Positions 1 through 8,095 of a DNA stretch of 64,000 nt are shown here, piece by piece. Under the pieces are notes generated by a model, which worked only from the letters and a program-made list of their open reading frames with translations, did not search any database and was not told the origin of the DNA. The position numbers and the translations under genes were made by a program. Position 1 is the first letter of the stretch; each line of letters begins with the position of its first letter. Where the stretch lies: contig NZ_BLJO01000002.1 in assembly GCF_009932555.1 (NCBI RefSeq), positions 297,975-361,974 of the forward strand, read 5' to 3'. Source of the DNA: Steroidobacter agaridevorans. GTDB taxonomy: Bacteria > Pseudomonadota > Gammaproteobacteria > Steroidobacterales > Steroidobacteraceae.

Positions 1-638
1 TCCATGAAGAACTTGCCGGCCGCGAGGCTCACTTTTTCCTGCTCGTTGTCGCCGCGACTGGAGACGCCGCCTTGGACGGATCCCTTGATGCCTTCAAACT
101 TGGTATCGAGAATGAAGTTGACCACGCCCGCGACCGCATCCGAGCCATAGGCGGCCGAAGCGCCGCCGGTAACGACGTCGACGCGCTGGATCAGAGCCTG
201 GGGAATGATGTTGGCATCGGTCGTGCCATCGAAGCTCGTCGGCGGCAGTCGCTGTCCATTGAGCAGCAACAGCGTCTCGATCGAGCCCAGCCGGCGCAGG
301 TTCAGATAATTGCCGGCACTCGGTGTGCCCGCCTGGGAACTGGTGACGTTCGAGCCGGCGGTGCCGACGAACTGAGGCAGCTTCGTGAGTCCGGCGGCGA
401 TGCTTTCCGGCGCCTTCTTCAGCAACTCCTCGCTCGTGACCAGTGTGATCGGAGTAGGGGCCTCATAGCCATTGGCCGTGCTGATGCGAGACCCGGTGAC
501 GACGATCATTTCAACACCGGCCGGGCTATCGGGCGAGTCGGCGGGAAGATTGACGGATTGAGCCTGCACCAGAGGCGAGCCCACGAGAAACGCCGCACCA
601 AGCACCGCGCGGACCTGCTGAGTCTGCCGTTGTTTCAT
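1..638 (-). CDS. TonB-dependent receptor, N-terminal part (runs off the window)
   Basis: Outer-membrane active transporter, energised by TonB. Only the first 212 codons are present; the rest lies before position 1. The start ATG (638-636) is preceded by GGGGGA. Residues 1-27 form a Sec signal peptide ending near VQA. A short linker leads to the plug domain, which begins around the motif IVVTGSRIS and carries NLRRLG and the typical GGASAAYGSDAVAGVVNF stretch near residues 165-183. This plug type is common in receptors for oligosaccharides and plant glycans. A 15-bp operator at 680-694 lies just upstream, so uptake is probably co-regulated with the catabolic genes that follow. The substrate cannot be read from this fragment. 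Confidence 0.9.
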   Translation of the reverse strand, partial: MKQRQTQQVRAVLGAAFLVGSPLVQAQSVNLPADSPDSPAGVEMIVVTGSRISTANGYEAPTPITLVTSEELLKKAPESIAAGLTKLPQFVGTAGSNVTSSQAGTPSAGNYLNLRRLGSIETLLLLNGQRLPPTSFDGTTDANIIPQALIQRVDVVTGGASAAYGSDAVAGVVNFILDTKFEGIKGSVQGGVSSRGDNEQEKVSLAAGKFFM

Positions 639-679
639 TTGTCCCCCGATAGTTGTGCGCGTTGGCTCGCGCACTAGTG

Positions 680-694
680 TGAATAAAATATACA
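680..694. promoter_or_regulatory. Operator copy 1, upstream of the TonB receptor
   Basis: TGAAT-AAAAT-ATACA, an imperfect palindrome 42 bp upstream of the receptor start codon. It is one of six related 15-bp sites at starts of transcription units between 0.6 and 15 kb. The GntR/FCD protein encoded at 7288-8028 is the likely ligand. Confidence 0.6.
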
Positions 695-704
695 GCTACA
701 TCGA

Positions 705-1442
705 TCAGAGGCTCATGCCGCCGTCGATGATGATGTTCTCGCCCGTCATGAAGCGCGCTTCATCGGAGGCGAGCAGGGTAGCGACCGCCGCAATCTCTTC
801 GGGTGTGCCGAGACGGCCCATCGGCTGGCGAGCGATGAAAGCTGCGCGGGCTTTCTCGACATCGCCTTGCGCAGCCATCCGCGCTTGCAACGAAGGGCTT
901 TCAACGGTGCCTGGACTGATTGAGTTACAGCGCACGCCCTCGCTGATGAAATCGCGCGCGACCGATTTCGTCAGTCCGATGACGGCCGCCTTGGTGGTGC
1001 CATAAATGAATCGTTCGGGCGCAGCCTTGACCGAGGAAACGACCGAGGCGATGTTGATGATCGAACCGTCGCGGCGCGCTCGCATTCCTGGCAGGAACGC
1101 TCGGATCATGGACGCCATCGTCACCACGTTGATGCGAAAACTGCGTTCGAGATCCTGGGTGGCGCCATCGAGCACGGTGCCGGTCGCAACGGCGCCGACG
1201 CAATTCACAAGGACCTGCACCGGGCCCAGCTCCACAGCCCATCGCTCGATCGCCTTCTCGTCGGTGGCATCGAGAACGGCAGTGCGAACGCCCGCAGGCG
1301 TCGCCCACGCCTGCAGCACCTGCCGTTGCATATCGACCGCGATAACGTCGCCATCCTCGCGCTTGAACGCTTCGGCGATCGCTCGACCGATGCCTTGCGC
1401 GCCCGCTGTAACGACGCAGGTCTTGCCGCTTAACTTGCCCAA
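705..1442 (-). CDS. SDR oxidoreductase, 2-keto-3-deoxy sugar-acid dehydrogenase-like
   Basis: A 245-residue short-chain dehydrogenase that transfers hydride to or from NAD(P). The cofactor loop is TAGAQGIG (residues 13-20). The acidic residue after strand beta-2 (AVDMQ) favours NAD, and the catalytic pair is Y-x-x-x-K in YGTTK. The overall look is that of the BDH2 / 2-keto-3-deoxy-L-fuconate 4-dehydrogenase subgroup. The start is a TTG at 1442 with GAGGG upstream. The only in-frame stop just upstream is that of the preceding gene, 18 bp away, so the two SDR genes are probably translated from one message. In context it could oxidise the 4-hydroxyl of a 2-keto-3-deoxy pentonate or fuconate. The exact substrate is inferred. 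Confidence 0.85.
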   Translation of the reverse strand: MGKLSGKTCVVTAGAQGIGRAIAEAFKREDGDVIAVDMQRQVLQAWATPAGVRTAVLDATDEKAIERWAVELGPVQVLVNCVGAVATGTVLDGATQDLERSFRINVVTMASMIRAFLPGMRARRDGSIINIASVVSSVKAAPERFIYGTTKAAVIGLTKSVARDFISEGVRCNSISPGTVESPSLQARMAAQGDVEKARAAFIARQPMGRLGTPEEIAAVATLLASDEARFMTGENIIIDGGMSL

Positions 1443-1460
1443 GTACGCACCCTCGATGAT

Positions 1461-2303
1461 TTACGCCGCATACAAACCGGCGGCGCCGTCGATTCGCATG
1501 ACCTGTCCCGAGACGTAGCGGCTGTCGGGTCCGGCGAAAAAGCTGACCGCATCGGCGATTTCCGCGGGAGCCGCGTAACGTTGCAGCGAGGGGCCATCTT
1601 CAAGCATTGCCGGATCGGTGGTCCGAGTCGCCAGGAAACGTGCGGTCTTGGCTGGGCCGGGGCTCACGACATTCGCACGGACGCCCGAGGTTCGCAGCTC
1701 GAGTGCGAGGCAGCGGGTGTAATGGGCAATGGCTGCCTTGGCGCACGCATAACCGATTTCAATGGCGCTGCCCTGGTGAGCGAGAATGGAAGCGACATTG
1801 ATGATCGAGCCTGCTTCTCGTTTCATCATGCCTGGCGCAATTGCCCGGCTCATCAGCATCGTGCCGATGAGATTGCGGTTGAGCACGGCATGAACGTCTT
1901 CGAGCTTGAAGTTCGTCGGCGTCGAAGGGTTGGGCTTGTTGCCGTCCGCGCCGATGTCGCCGCCGGCGCAATTCACCAAGACCGACACGGGACCGAGCTG
2001 CTCTTGCGCGGCCATGACCATCCGTTCGACTGCGGCGCTGTCAGTAATGTCTCCGGTGACGGCGGCAGTGTTGGCGCCTCCGGCTTTCAGCAGTTTCGCC
2101 AGCGCCGACAGGCTCTCGACTTCGCCGAAGCGGGCTGGCGCTTCTTCGGATATGTCATGCAGCACGATGTCAGCCCCGAGAGACATCAGTTTCTCTGCAA
2201 TCGTGCGGCCCAAGCCGCGGCCGGATCCCGTTACGAAGGCAACCTGGCCGTGCAACGGCAGGGATGATCCGTGGGTACCGCGAGAGGACGGCGTGACGAC
2301 CAT
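1461..2303 (-). CDS. SDR family oxidoreductase
   Basis: A 280-residue short-chain dehydrogenase. The cofactor loop TGSGRGLGR lies near residues 24-32. The catalytic motif is Y-x-x-x-K in YACAK, and the C-terminal VSGQVMRIDG is typical of the family. The ATG at 2303 is preferred over the upstream TTG/ATG options because those would translate the operator region and give an unlikely N-terminus. It is the first gene of a two-gene unit with the SDR at 705-1442. An operator copy (2340-2354) sits 37 bp upstream. It may be a sugar or sugar-alcohol dehydrogenase of the same pathway; the substrate is not determinable here. Confidence 0.85.
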   Translation of the reverse strand: MVVTPSSRGTHGSSLPLHGQVAFVTGSGRGLGRTIAEKLMSLGADIVLHDISEEAPARFGEVESLSALAKLLKAGGANTAAVTGDITDSAAVERMVMAAQEQLGPVSVLVNCAGGDIGADGNKPNPSTPTNFKLEDVHAVLNRNLIGTMLMSRAIAPGMMKREAGSIINVASILAHQGSAIEIGYACAKAAIAHYTRCLALELRTSGVRANVVSPGPAKTARFLATRTTDPAMLEDGPSLQRYAAPAEIADAVSFFAGPDSRYVSGQVMRIDGAAGLYAA

Positions 2304-2339
2304 ATGAGTACTGTCCTTGGGCTGGGTCTGAACGATAAT

Positions 2340-2354
2340 AGTATTTAATATACA
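2340..2354. promoter_or_regulatory. Operator copy 2, upstream of the SDR pair
   Basis: AGTAT-TTAAT-ATACA, with the right half identical to the other copies. It lies 37 bp upstream of the ATG at 2303, in the divergent region between two SDR units that also holds copy 3. Confidence 0.6.
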
Positions 2355-2446
2355 GTTGTAGCAAGACTGAAGCGGCATTACTGACCTTAGAGCGCCGCAA
2401 TGTTGTCTCCTCAATATTTTGATAATCCATTTAATTGGTCGATGGC

Positions 2447-2461
2447 TGAATTTAGTATACA
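2447..2461. promoter_or_regulatory. Operator copy 3, upstream of the rightward SDR
   Basis: TGAAT-TTAGT-ATACA. It ends 3 bp before an ATG at 2465 that would open the long reading frame. This crowding is one reason to place the real start of the gene at 2528. Confidence 0.6.
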
Positions 2462-2527
2462 GTTATGGCGACTCTATCGGGTCGCGACGACTCAGTCCAC
2501 AGCAAAGCTTCTGAAGAGGGTAACGCC

Positions 2528-3283
2528 TTGAAAATCGACTTGACGGGCAAGACCGCTGTCATCGCCGGCGCCAGCGGCGGGCTTGGGGAGGCGATGGCGC
2601 ACGCGCTTAGCGAGGCCGGCGCGCAGATCGCACTGGTAGCGCGCAATGAAGCCAAGCTGCGGGCGCTGGCGGATCAGCTGTCGGCGAAGGGCGGCACGGT
2701 TGCGTACTTCACCGCGAACCTGGTCGACGAAGCCGATGTCGCGAGACTCGCCGCGGCGGTGAACGAGCGGTTCCCGAAGCCGCAGATCCTGATCAATAGC
2801 GCCGGCACCAACCTGCGCAAGAACCTGATCGAGTTCACCCTGGAGGAGTTCAGAAGCGTCGTCGATTCGAGCCTCATCAGCACGTTCCTGGCGTGTCGCG
2901 CGTTCGTGCCCGGCATGATGGGCTCGGGCTATGGCCGCATCATCAACCTGGCTTCGATGCTGTCGCACGTGTCGTTGCCGGGACGCACCGCATATTCTTC
3001 AGGCAAGTCGGCATTGTTGGGGCTGACCCGAGCGCTCGCGCTCGAGCTGGCGGGGCAGGGGATCACCGTCAACGCGCTCAGTCCGGGGCCGTTCAGTACG
3101 CCGCTGAATGCGCCAGTGATGAACGATCCCGTGGCCAACGCCCAGTTCCTTGCGAACCTGCCCGTTGGACGTTGGGGGCGCGTCGAGGAGATCGGTGCGC
3201 TCGCTTGTTATCTTTGCTCGGACTACGCGGGGTTCGCGACGGGTACGGATATCGTGATCGACGGCGGGTGGACGGCGCGGTGA
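2528..3283 (+). CDS. SDR family oxidoreductase
   Basis: A 251-residue short-chain dehydrogenase with cofactor loop AGASGGLGE, the NSAG strand motif, and catalytic S and Y-x-x-x-K in AYSSGK. The chosen start is TTG 2528 with GAGGG 7 bp upstream, giving a protein that begins right at the [10 protein letters not shown] strand. An ATG at 2465 would add 21 unconserved-looking residues and start on top of operator copy 3. It is transcribed alone, divergently from the other two SDR genes, and ends 3 bp before the convergent glcF stop. It is probably a dehydrogenase in the same sugar pathway. Confidence 0.85.
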   Translation: MKIDLTGKTAVIAGASGGLGEAMAHALSEAGAQIALVARNEAKLRALADQLSAKGGTVAYFTANLVDEADVARLAAAVNERFPKPQILINSAGTNLRKNLIEFTLEEFRSVVDSSLISTFLACRAFVPGMMGSGYGRIINLASMLSHVSLPGRTAYSSGKSALLGLTRALALELAGQGITVNALSPGPFSTPLNAPVMNDPVANAQFLANLPVGRWGRVEEIGALACYLCSDYAGFATGTDIVIDGGWTAR

Positions 3284-3286
3284 GTT

Positions 3287-4588
3287 TCAGCGCCGGTTGA
3301 AGTTGATGAGCGCCGGCGGGACAGGGCCGCCGGTTGCCCAATCGAGCAGTTCCACTGTGTGCACGACGGGAACGCGGGCGCCGCTCGCGATCTGCATGGC
3401 GCAGCCGATGTTGCCGCTGGCGATGACATCCGGTTGCAGTCGCTCGATGTGAGTCAGCTTGCGATCTCTCAACTGGCGCGCGAGGTCGGGCTGCAGAATG
3501 TTGTAAGTTCCGGCGGATCCACAGCAGAGGTGCGCCTCGTTCGGCGTCCGGACCTGGTAGCCGACGTGGGCCAGCAGCTTTTTAGGCGTCTCCGTCACCT
3601 TTTGTCCGTGCTGCAACGAGCAGGCAGCGTGATACGCGACAGTAATGTCCTTGCGCGCTCCCTCGGGTAGCCCTTGGCTCGCTAAAAACTCGCATACATC
3701 CTTTGCGAGCGCTGACACGCGTGCCGCCTTGTCAGCGTAAGCCACATCTTCGCGCAGCATGAAACCGTAGTTCTTGATCGTGGTCCCGCAGCCCGATGCA
3801 GTGATAATGATTGCATCCAGCCCACCGTCTTCAATCTCACGAATCCATGCGTCAACATTGCGCCGCGCGGCTTCCAGGCTCGCGTCCTCACGACCCATGT
3901 GATGAACCAGCGCTCCACAGCAGACCTCTCCGCGCGCGAAGATCACACCGCAGCCGATGCGGTTGAGAAGGCGCACGGTGGCAGCGCGGATTTCCGGCTT
4001 GAGCACCGGCTCGGCGCAGCCCTGCACGATGGCGACGCGGGCCGAAGACCTGGCGGCGGGCGATGATCGATCGGAGGGCTTTGGAGCAATGGCATCGGGT
4101 GCGAGCGCCAACATGGCAGCCATCGGTTTCAGTGGCGGCACCTTTGCAATCAGTGGCGTCAGGGGGCGCGCCAGACGCGCCAGTCGAAGCGCGAGCCGAA
4201 ATCTTTTGGGATGAGGCAGCACGGAGGCGAGAAGCCCACGGAACAGCCTCTCGCGCAGTGGCCGCCGATAGCGACGCTCGATATAGGCTCGCGCATGATC
4301 GACCAGGTGCATGTAGTTCACGCCCGACGGGCAGGTGGTCATGCACGACAGGCAAGAGAGACAGCGATCGAGATGTTTGACCACCTCGGCGCTGGGCTCG
4401 CGCTCGTTCTCGAGCATGTCCTTCATGAGATAAATCCGCCCGCGCGGACTGTCCAATTCATCCCCGAGCAGCACATAGGTGGGGCAGGTCGCGGTACAGA
4501 AGCCGCAATGCACGCATTTGCGAATGACCGCTTCGGCAGAGGCCAGGGCAGGATCGCCGAGTTGCTCGGCCGTGAATTCAGTCTGCAT
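3287..4588 (-). CDS. glcF: Glycolate oxidase iron-sulfur subunit GlcF
   Basis: The 433-residue electron-transfer subunit of the membrane-associated glycolate (or D-2-hydroxyacid) oxidase. It passes electrons from GlcD toward quinone. Two ferredoxin-type 4Fe-4S motifs are near the N-terminus: CVHCGFCTATCP (residues 26-37) and CLSCLSCMTTCP (about 77-88). Two CCG motifs (CCGALVHH and CCGSAGTYN) are in the C-terminal half. Length is close to the usual 407. Its ATG overlaps the end of glcE by 11 bp, so it is the last gene of gntR-glcD-glcE-glcF. Confidence 0.93.
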   Translation of the reverse strand: MQTEFTAEQLGDPALASAEAVIRKCVHCGFCTATCPTYVLLGDELDSPRGRIYLMKDMLENEREPSAEVVKHLDRCLSCLSCMTTCPSGVNYMHLVDHARAYIERRYRRPLRERLFRGLLASVLPHPKRFRLALRLARLARPLTPLIAKVPPLKPMAAMLALAPDAIAPKPSDRSSPAARSSARVAIVQGCAEPVLKPEIRAATVRLLNRIGCGVIFARGEVCCGALVHHMGREDASLEAARRNVDAWIREIEDGGLDAIIITASGCGTTIKNYGFMLREDVAYADKAARVSALAKDVCEFLASQGLPEGARKDITVAYHAACSLQHGQKVTETPKKLLAHVGYQVRTPNEAHLCCGSAGTYNILQPDLARQLRDRKLTHIERLQPDVIASGNIGCAMQIASGARVPVVHTVELLDWATGGPVPPALINFNRR

Positions 4589-5756
4589 TGCTTTCGTCCA
4601 GGAAGCGCCCGGTCTCGAATATTCCGTGCGGATCGAACGCGCGACGCACCCGAAACTCCAGCGCTGCTACAGCGGGTACGCGAGGATGGTGTGCCGGAAC
4701 AACGGTGCGCATCGCTTCCGGAGCGCGCACGAGCATGGCGTGGCCCCCGGCTCGTTCGGCCGCCGGCCGAACCCGTCCGGCATCGCCATCGAAGGCCAGC
4801 CAGATCAATCCTCCTGCCCAGTCGAACAGCCAGCGCGCACCGAGCGATTCGAAGGCGTCGACGATCGCCGGCCCTGTGGAAGGAGCCACATCGATTCGCC
4901 ACAGAGTTTTGCTGCTCGCCAAGGGGGTGACTTCGCGCACCGCTCGCCAGAACGATTCCGCTTCGGCGGCGGGCAGCGTGTGGAGCGTGCCATGGTCGCG
5001 CAAGACATCGACCAGCAATGCGCAGCGGGCGGCAACCGACGGCTCGAAGCCCTGAATGCACAGCGCGGTCGTCGATCGTTCGGCGCCACTCACCTTTGGG
5101 ATATGCGCCGCCGCCGAAACTTCTGCGTGGCTGCTCATCGCCCGCGCCATGGCGGCATGAGCTCGAACAGGCGATAACCCGTAGATCACCATCGTCGCGC
5201 TCGCACGCGGCCTGGGCAGAACTTTCAGCGTCAGCTGTGTCATCGCTGCGAGCCTGCCCCAGCTGCCTGCCATTAGTTTGGGAAGGTCATAGCCGGTAAC
5301 GTTCTTGACGACTTTCGCTCCGCCGACGAAACGTTCGCCTTTTCCCGAGATCGCTTCGAAGCGCAAGAGATGATCCCGTGCACCGCCCCGGGTCAGCCGT
5401 CCCGACCCAGCGACTCGCGCGGCAACGACACCGCCAATGGTCGCAGCTCCGGCGGGCTTGCCAAACAGTGGACCGTGATCCCAGGGCTCGAACGCGAGCA
5501 TTTGTCCATGCGCGGCTACGAGCGACTCGACCTCGGACAACGGAGTACCGGCGCCAACCGTCAGCACCAGCTCGGGCGGGTCATAGTCGATGATCCCGGC
5601 GAAACCTCGCATGTCGAGCCGCACGGCATTGGATGGTTTGCCGATCTCGGTCTTGCTGCCGCCGCCTGCGATAGCAAGTCGAGTCCCGCTACGCGCGGCA
5701 TCGGCGATAGCGTCGGACAAATCATCCGAGGTGGTTGGCGTGAGAACGGATGTCAC
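4578..5756 (-). CDS. glcE: Glycolate oxidase FAD-binding subunit GlcE
   Basis: A 392-residue FAD-binding subunit (FAD_binding_4 fold) paired with GlcD. The N-terminal region shows the FAD loop IAGGGSKTEIG and the TVGAGTPLSEVE segment typical of the family. The frame stays open well upstream, but the GTG at 5756 overlaps the glcD stop (GTGA), which is the usual coupling in this operon, so it is taken as the start. Slightly longer than E. coli GlcE (350). Confidence 0.92.
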   Translation of the reverse strand: MTSVLTPTTSDDLSDAIADAARSGTRLAIAGGGSKTEIGKPSNAVRLDMRGFAGIIDYDPPELVLTVGAGTPLSEVESLVAAHGQMLAFEPWDHGPLFGKPAGAATIGGVVAARVAGSGRLTRGGARDHLLRFEAISGKGERFVGGAKVVKNVTGYDLPKLMAGSWGRLAAMTQLTLKVLPRPRASATMVIYGLSPVRAHAAMARAMSSHAEVSAAAHIPKVSGAERSTTALCIQGFEPSVAARCALLVDVLRDHGTLHTLPAAEAESFWRAVREVTPLASSKTLWRIDVAPSTGPAIVDAFESLGARWLFDWAGGLIWLAFDGDAGRVRPAAERAGGHAMLVRAPEAMRTVVPAHHPRVPAVAALEFRVRRAFDPHGIFETGRFLDESNAD

Positions 5757-7246
5757 AAGCGCGGCAGGTCGGGAAATGACACCTGGCCACGATGAACGTG
5801 CATTCGTCCAAGCTCGGCGCAGCGATGCAGTGTGGGGAACACCTTGCCGGGATTGAGCAGCAGCCCGGGATCGAAGGCGCATTTGATCCGCTGCTGGTGA
5901 GCAAGATCGATTTCACTGAACATGACCGGCATCAGATCTCGTTTTTCGACACCGACACCGTGCTCCCCGGTCAGCACTCCGCCGACTTCCACGCACAGGC
6001 GTAAAATATCGTTGCCGAATGATTCCGCCCGCTCGAGCTCGCCCGCTCGGTTGGCGTCATACAGGATCATCGGATGCAGATTGCCATCTCCGGCATGAAA
6101 AACATTGACCACTCGCAGGCCATGGCTTGCCGACATTCCGGCGATTCGCTGCAGAACCTCGGGCAGGCGGCGTCGCGGGATCGTTCCATCCATGCAGTAA
6201 TAGTCCGGTGAAATTCGGCCAACGGCGGGGAAGGCGGCCTTGCGCCCCGCCCAAAAGGCGAGCCGCTCGGCATCGTTACGCGACACCCTGGTCGTTACCG
6301 CCGCGTTGGCTCTCGCAATCCGCTCGACTTCGCCGATGAGATAGTCGCATTCGGCCAGGGGGCCATCCAGCTCGACGATCAGCAGCGCTTCCACATCCAG
6401 TGGATAGCCGACATTTGCAAATGCTTCCGCGGCGTGAACGGCGGACCGATCCATCATTTCCATGGCAGCAGGAATGATTCCTTCCCCAATCACATCGGCA
6501 ACGCATTGTGCCGCGCTCTGAATCGACGCAAAGCCAACCAGAACCGCGCGCGCGGTTTGTGGCCGTGGAAGGATGCGGACCGTCACTTCAGTTACCACGC
6601 CGAGCAATCCTTCCGATCCAACGATGACTCCGAGCAGATCGAGCCCCGCGGCATCGAGTTGGCGGCCGCCGAGGCGGATGATTTCGCCGTCCATCATCAC
6701 CAGCTCCACCCCCAGCACATTGTTGGTGGTGACACCGTACTTGAGACAATGCACTCCGCCGGCGTTCTCGGCGACGTTGCCGCCGATCGAGCAGGCGATC
6801 TGGCTCGACGGGTCGGGTGCATAGAAAAAGCCCATTTCCTCGACCGCTCGGGTGATCGCGAGGTTGGTCACGCCGGGCTGCACGACCGCGAGCCGATTCT
6901 CATAATCGACGTCGAGTACGCGTGAGAACTTGCTCAGGCCGAGCAGCACGGCATCCGCGAGCGGCAATGCTCCTCCAGACAACGAAGTGCCCGCGCCACG
7001 AGGCACCACCTTCACGCCCTGGGCGTTGCAATAACGCATGACGGCGGATACCTGCGCCGTTGTTTCGGGCAGCACGACCGCCATCGGAGGTTGGCGATAC
7101 GCGGTCAGGCCGTCTGTCTCATAGGGCTTCAGCTCGTGAGGCTGGCTGATCACGCCCTCGCCAGGCACGATCCTTCGCAAGGCCGCGATGATCTCGCCAC
7201 GCCGCGCGAGGATCGCATCGTCGGGTTGCGGCATTGTCAGTGACAT
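5753..7246 (-). CDS. glcD: Glycolate oxidase catalytic subunit GlcD
   Basis: A 497-residue FAD-linked oxidase converting glycolate to glyoxylate (the family also includes D-lactate dehydrogenases). The FAD-binding core carries PRGAGTSLSGGALP and GGNVAENAGGVHCLKYG. The C-terminal FAD-oxidase domain holds HAGDGNLHP and the terminal GEHGVGVEKRD motif with conserved histidines. Length matches GlcD (499). It starts 41 bp after gntR on the same strand with no operator in the gap, so it is probably read from the gntR promoter. Its role here may be to oxidise glycolate released by pentonate breakdown. Confidence 0.93.
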   Translation of the reverse strand: MSLTMPQPDDAILARRGEIIAALRRIVPGEGVISQPHELKPYETDGLTAYRQPPMAVVLPETTAQVSAVMRYCNAQGVKVVPRGAGTSLSGGALPLADAVLLGLSKFSRVLDVDYENRLAVVQPGVTNLAITRAVEEMGFFYAPDPSSQIACSIGGNVAENAGGVHCLKYGVTTNNVLGVELVMMDGEIIRLGGRQLDAAGLDLLGVIVGSEGLLGVVTEVTVRILPRPQTARAVLVGFASIQSAAQCVADVIGEGIIPAAMEMMDRSAVHAAEAFANVGYPLDVEALLIVELDGPLAECDYLIGEVERIARANAAVTTRVSRNDAERLAFWAGRKAAFPAVGRISPDYYCMDGTIPRRRLPEVLQRIAGMSASHGLRVVNVFHAGDGNLHPMILYDANRAGELERAESFGNDILRLCVEVGGVLTGEHGVGVEKRDLMPVMFSEIDLAHQQRIKCAFDPGLLLNPGKVFPTLHRCAELGRMHVHRGQVSFPDLPRL

Positions 7247-7287
7247 GCGGCTCTCATCTGGATCCTTCGTGCGAGCCGCTGTCCCGG

Positions 7288-8028
7288 TCAGGAGCGCTTC
7301 GCTTTGGCGGAGGGCTTCTGCGCAGGAGCAGGAGCCGCAGGCGCGGCCAGGCTGGAGAAGCGCTCGGGCTCCGTATAGGCCATGCGCAAATGGGTCAGCA
7401 ACGCCATCTGCGGATCGCTGTTGTCGGCGCCCGTGACCAGGTCGAGCAGGGCCCGATGATGGTTCAATCGCCAGCGGCGAATATCCTTGCTGACGTGTTC
7501 CAGTGCTTTGTGCGCGAACAAAGAGGTCGTCAGGGAGTCCAGCGTGCGCTCGAGATACGGGTTGCCCGAGGCGCGCCAGATGACCGCATGAAACTTCCGG
7601 TCCAGCGCGGCGGCGTCGATCAACGGACCATCCCAGTGTTCCATCTGTTCGACCAAAGCTTCCAACTCGGCGCGGATCTGCGGCGTCATCCGTGCGCGGG
7701 CGAGTCGTAATGCTTCGCTTTCGATCACCAGGCGGAGGCTGTTGATCTGCTGCACCTCCTCGTTACTGAGCTGCAGGACGAACATGCCGCGCCGCTCGCG
7801 GTTTACTACCAGGCCCTGGTCTTGAAGCTGGGAAAGCGCCTCGCGAACAGGAATGCGGCTGATATTGAACTCGCGCGCGATCTTGCTCTCGTTCAAACGT
7901 TCGCCGGGCTGGTAGGTGCCGTCCATGATCTGCGTTCGCAACACCTTCACCAGATGGTTCCTGAGCGTCGAAGGCGGATGGTCGCGAAGTGCTTCGAGAT
8001 CGGCAGCGTGCGTAGTTGCCATATCCAT
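7288..8028 (-). CDS. GntR-family regulator (FadR/FCD type)
   Basis: A 246-residue transcription factor. The winged helix-turn-helix is near residues 25-85, with the signature SKIAREFNISRIPVREALSQL. It is followed by an all-helical FCD ligand-binding domain containing the metal-site type RKFHAVIWRASGN motif. The long reading frame continues upstream to 8259, but the ATG at 8028 (or 8022) lies after operator copy 4 and gives a normal GntR N-terminus. It leads the glcDEF genes. The operator 22 bp upstream of its own start suggests autoregulation. The ligand is probably a sugar acid intermediate (inference). Confidence 0.9.
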   Translation of the reverse strand: MDMATTHAADLEALRDHPPSTLRNHLVKVLRTQIMDGTYQPGERLNESKIAREFNISRIPVREALSQLQDQGLVVNRERRGMFVLQLSNEEVQQINSLRLVIESEALRLARARMTPQIRAELEALVEQMEHWDGPLIDAAALDRKFHAVIWRASGNPYLERTLDSLTTSLFAHKALEHVSKDIRRWRLNHHRALLDLVTGADNSDPQMALLTHLRMAYTEPERFSSLAAPAAPAPAQKPSAKAKRS

Positions 8029-8049
8029 CGATGATTGAGTGCCGTTGAT

Positions 8050-8064
8050 ACCATACAATATACA
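8050..8064. promoter_or_regulatory. Operator copy 4, upstream of gntR-glcDEF
   Basis: ACCAT-ACAAT-ATACA. The right half is perfect and the left half is degraded compared with copy 6. It is placed 22 bp from the gntR start codon, where a bound repressor would block its own transcription. Confidence 0.55.
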
Positions 8065-8095
8065 GCACGGAGCCTGAAAAAGCCCCGGGCGGAGG

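Noticed and set aside
705-3283. The SDR trio as fatty-acid FabG homologs
   Set aside because: No fab or acyl-carrier genes nearby, and the shared operators with a sugar dehydratase and glcDEF point to carbohydrate catabolism.
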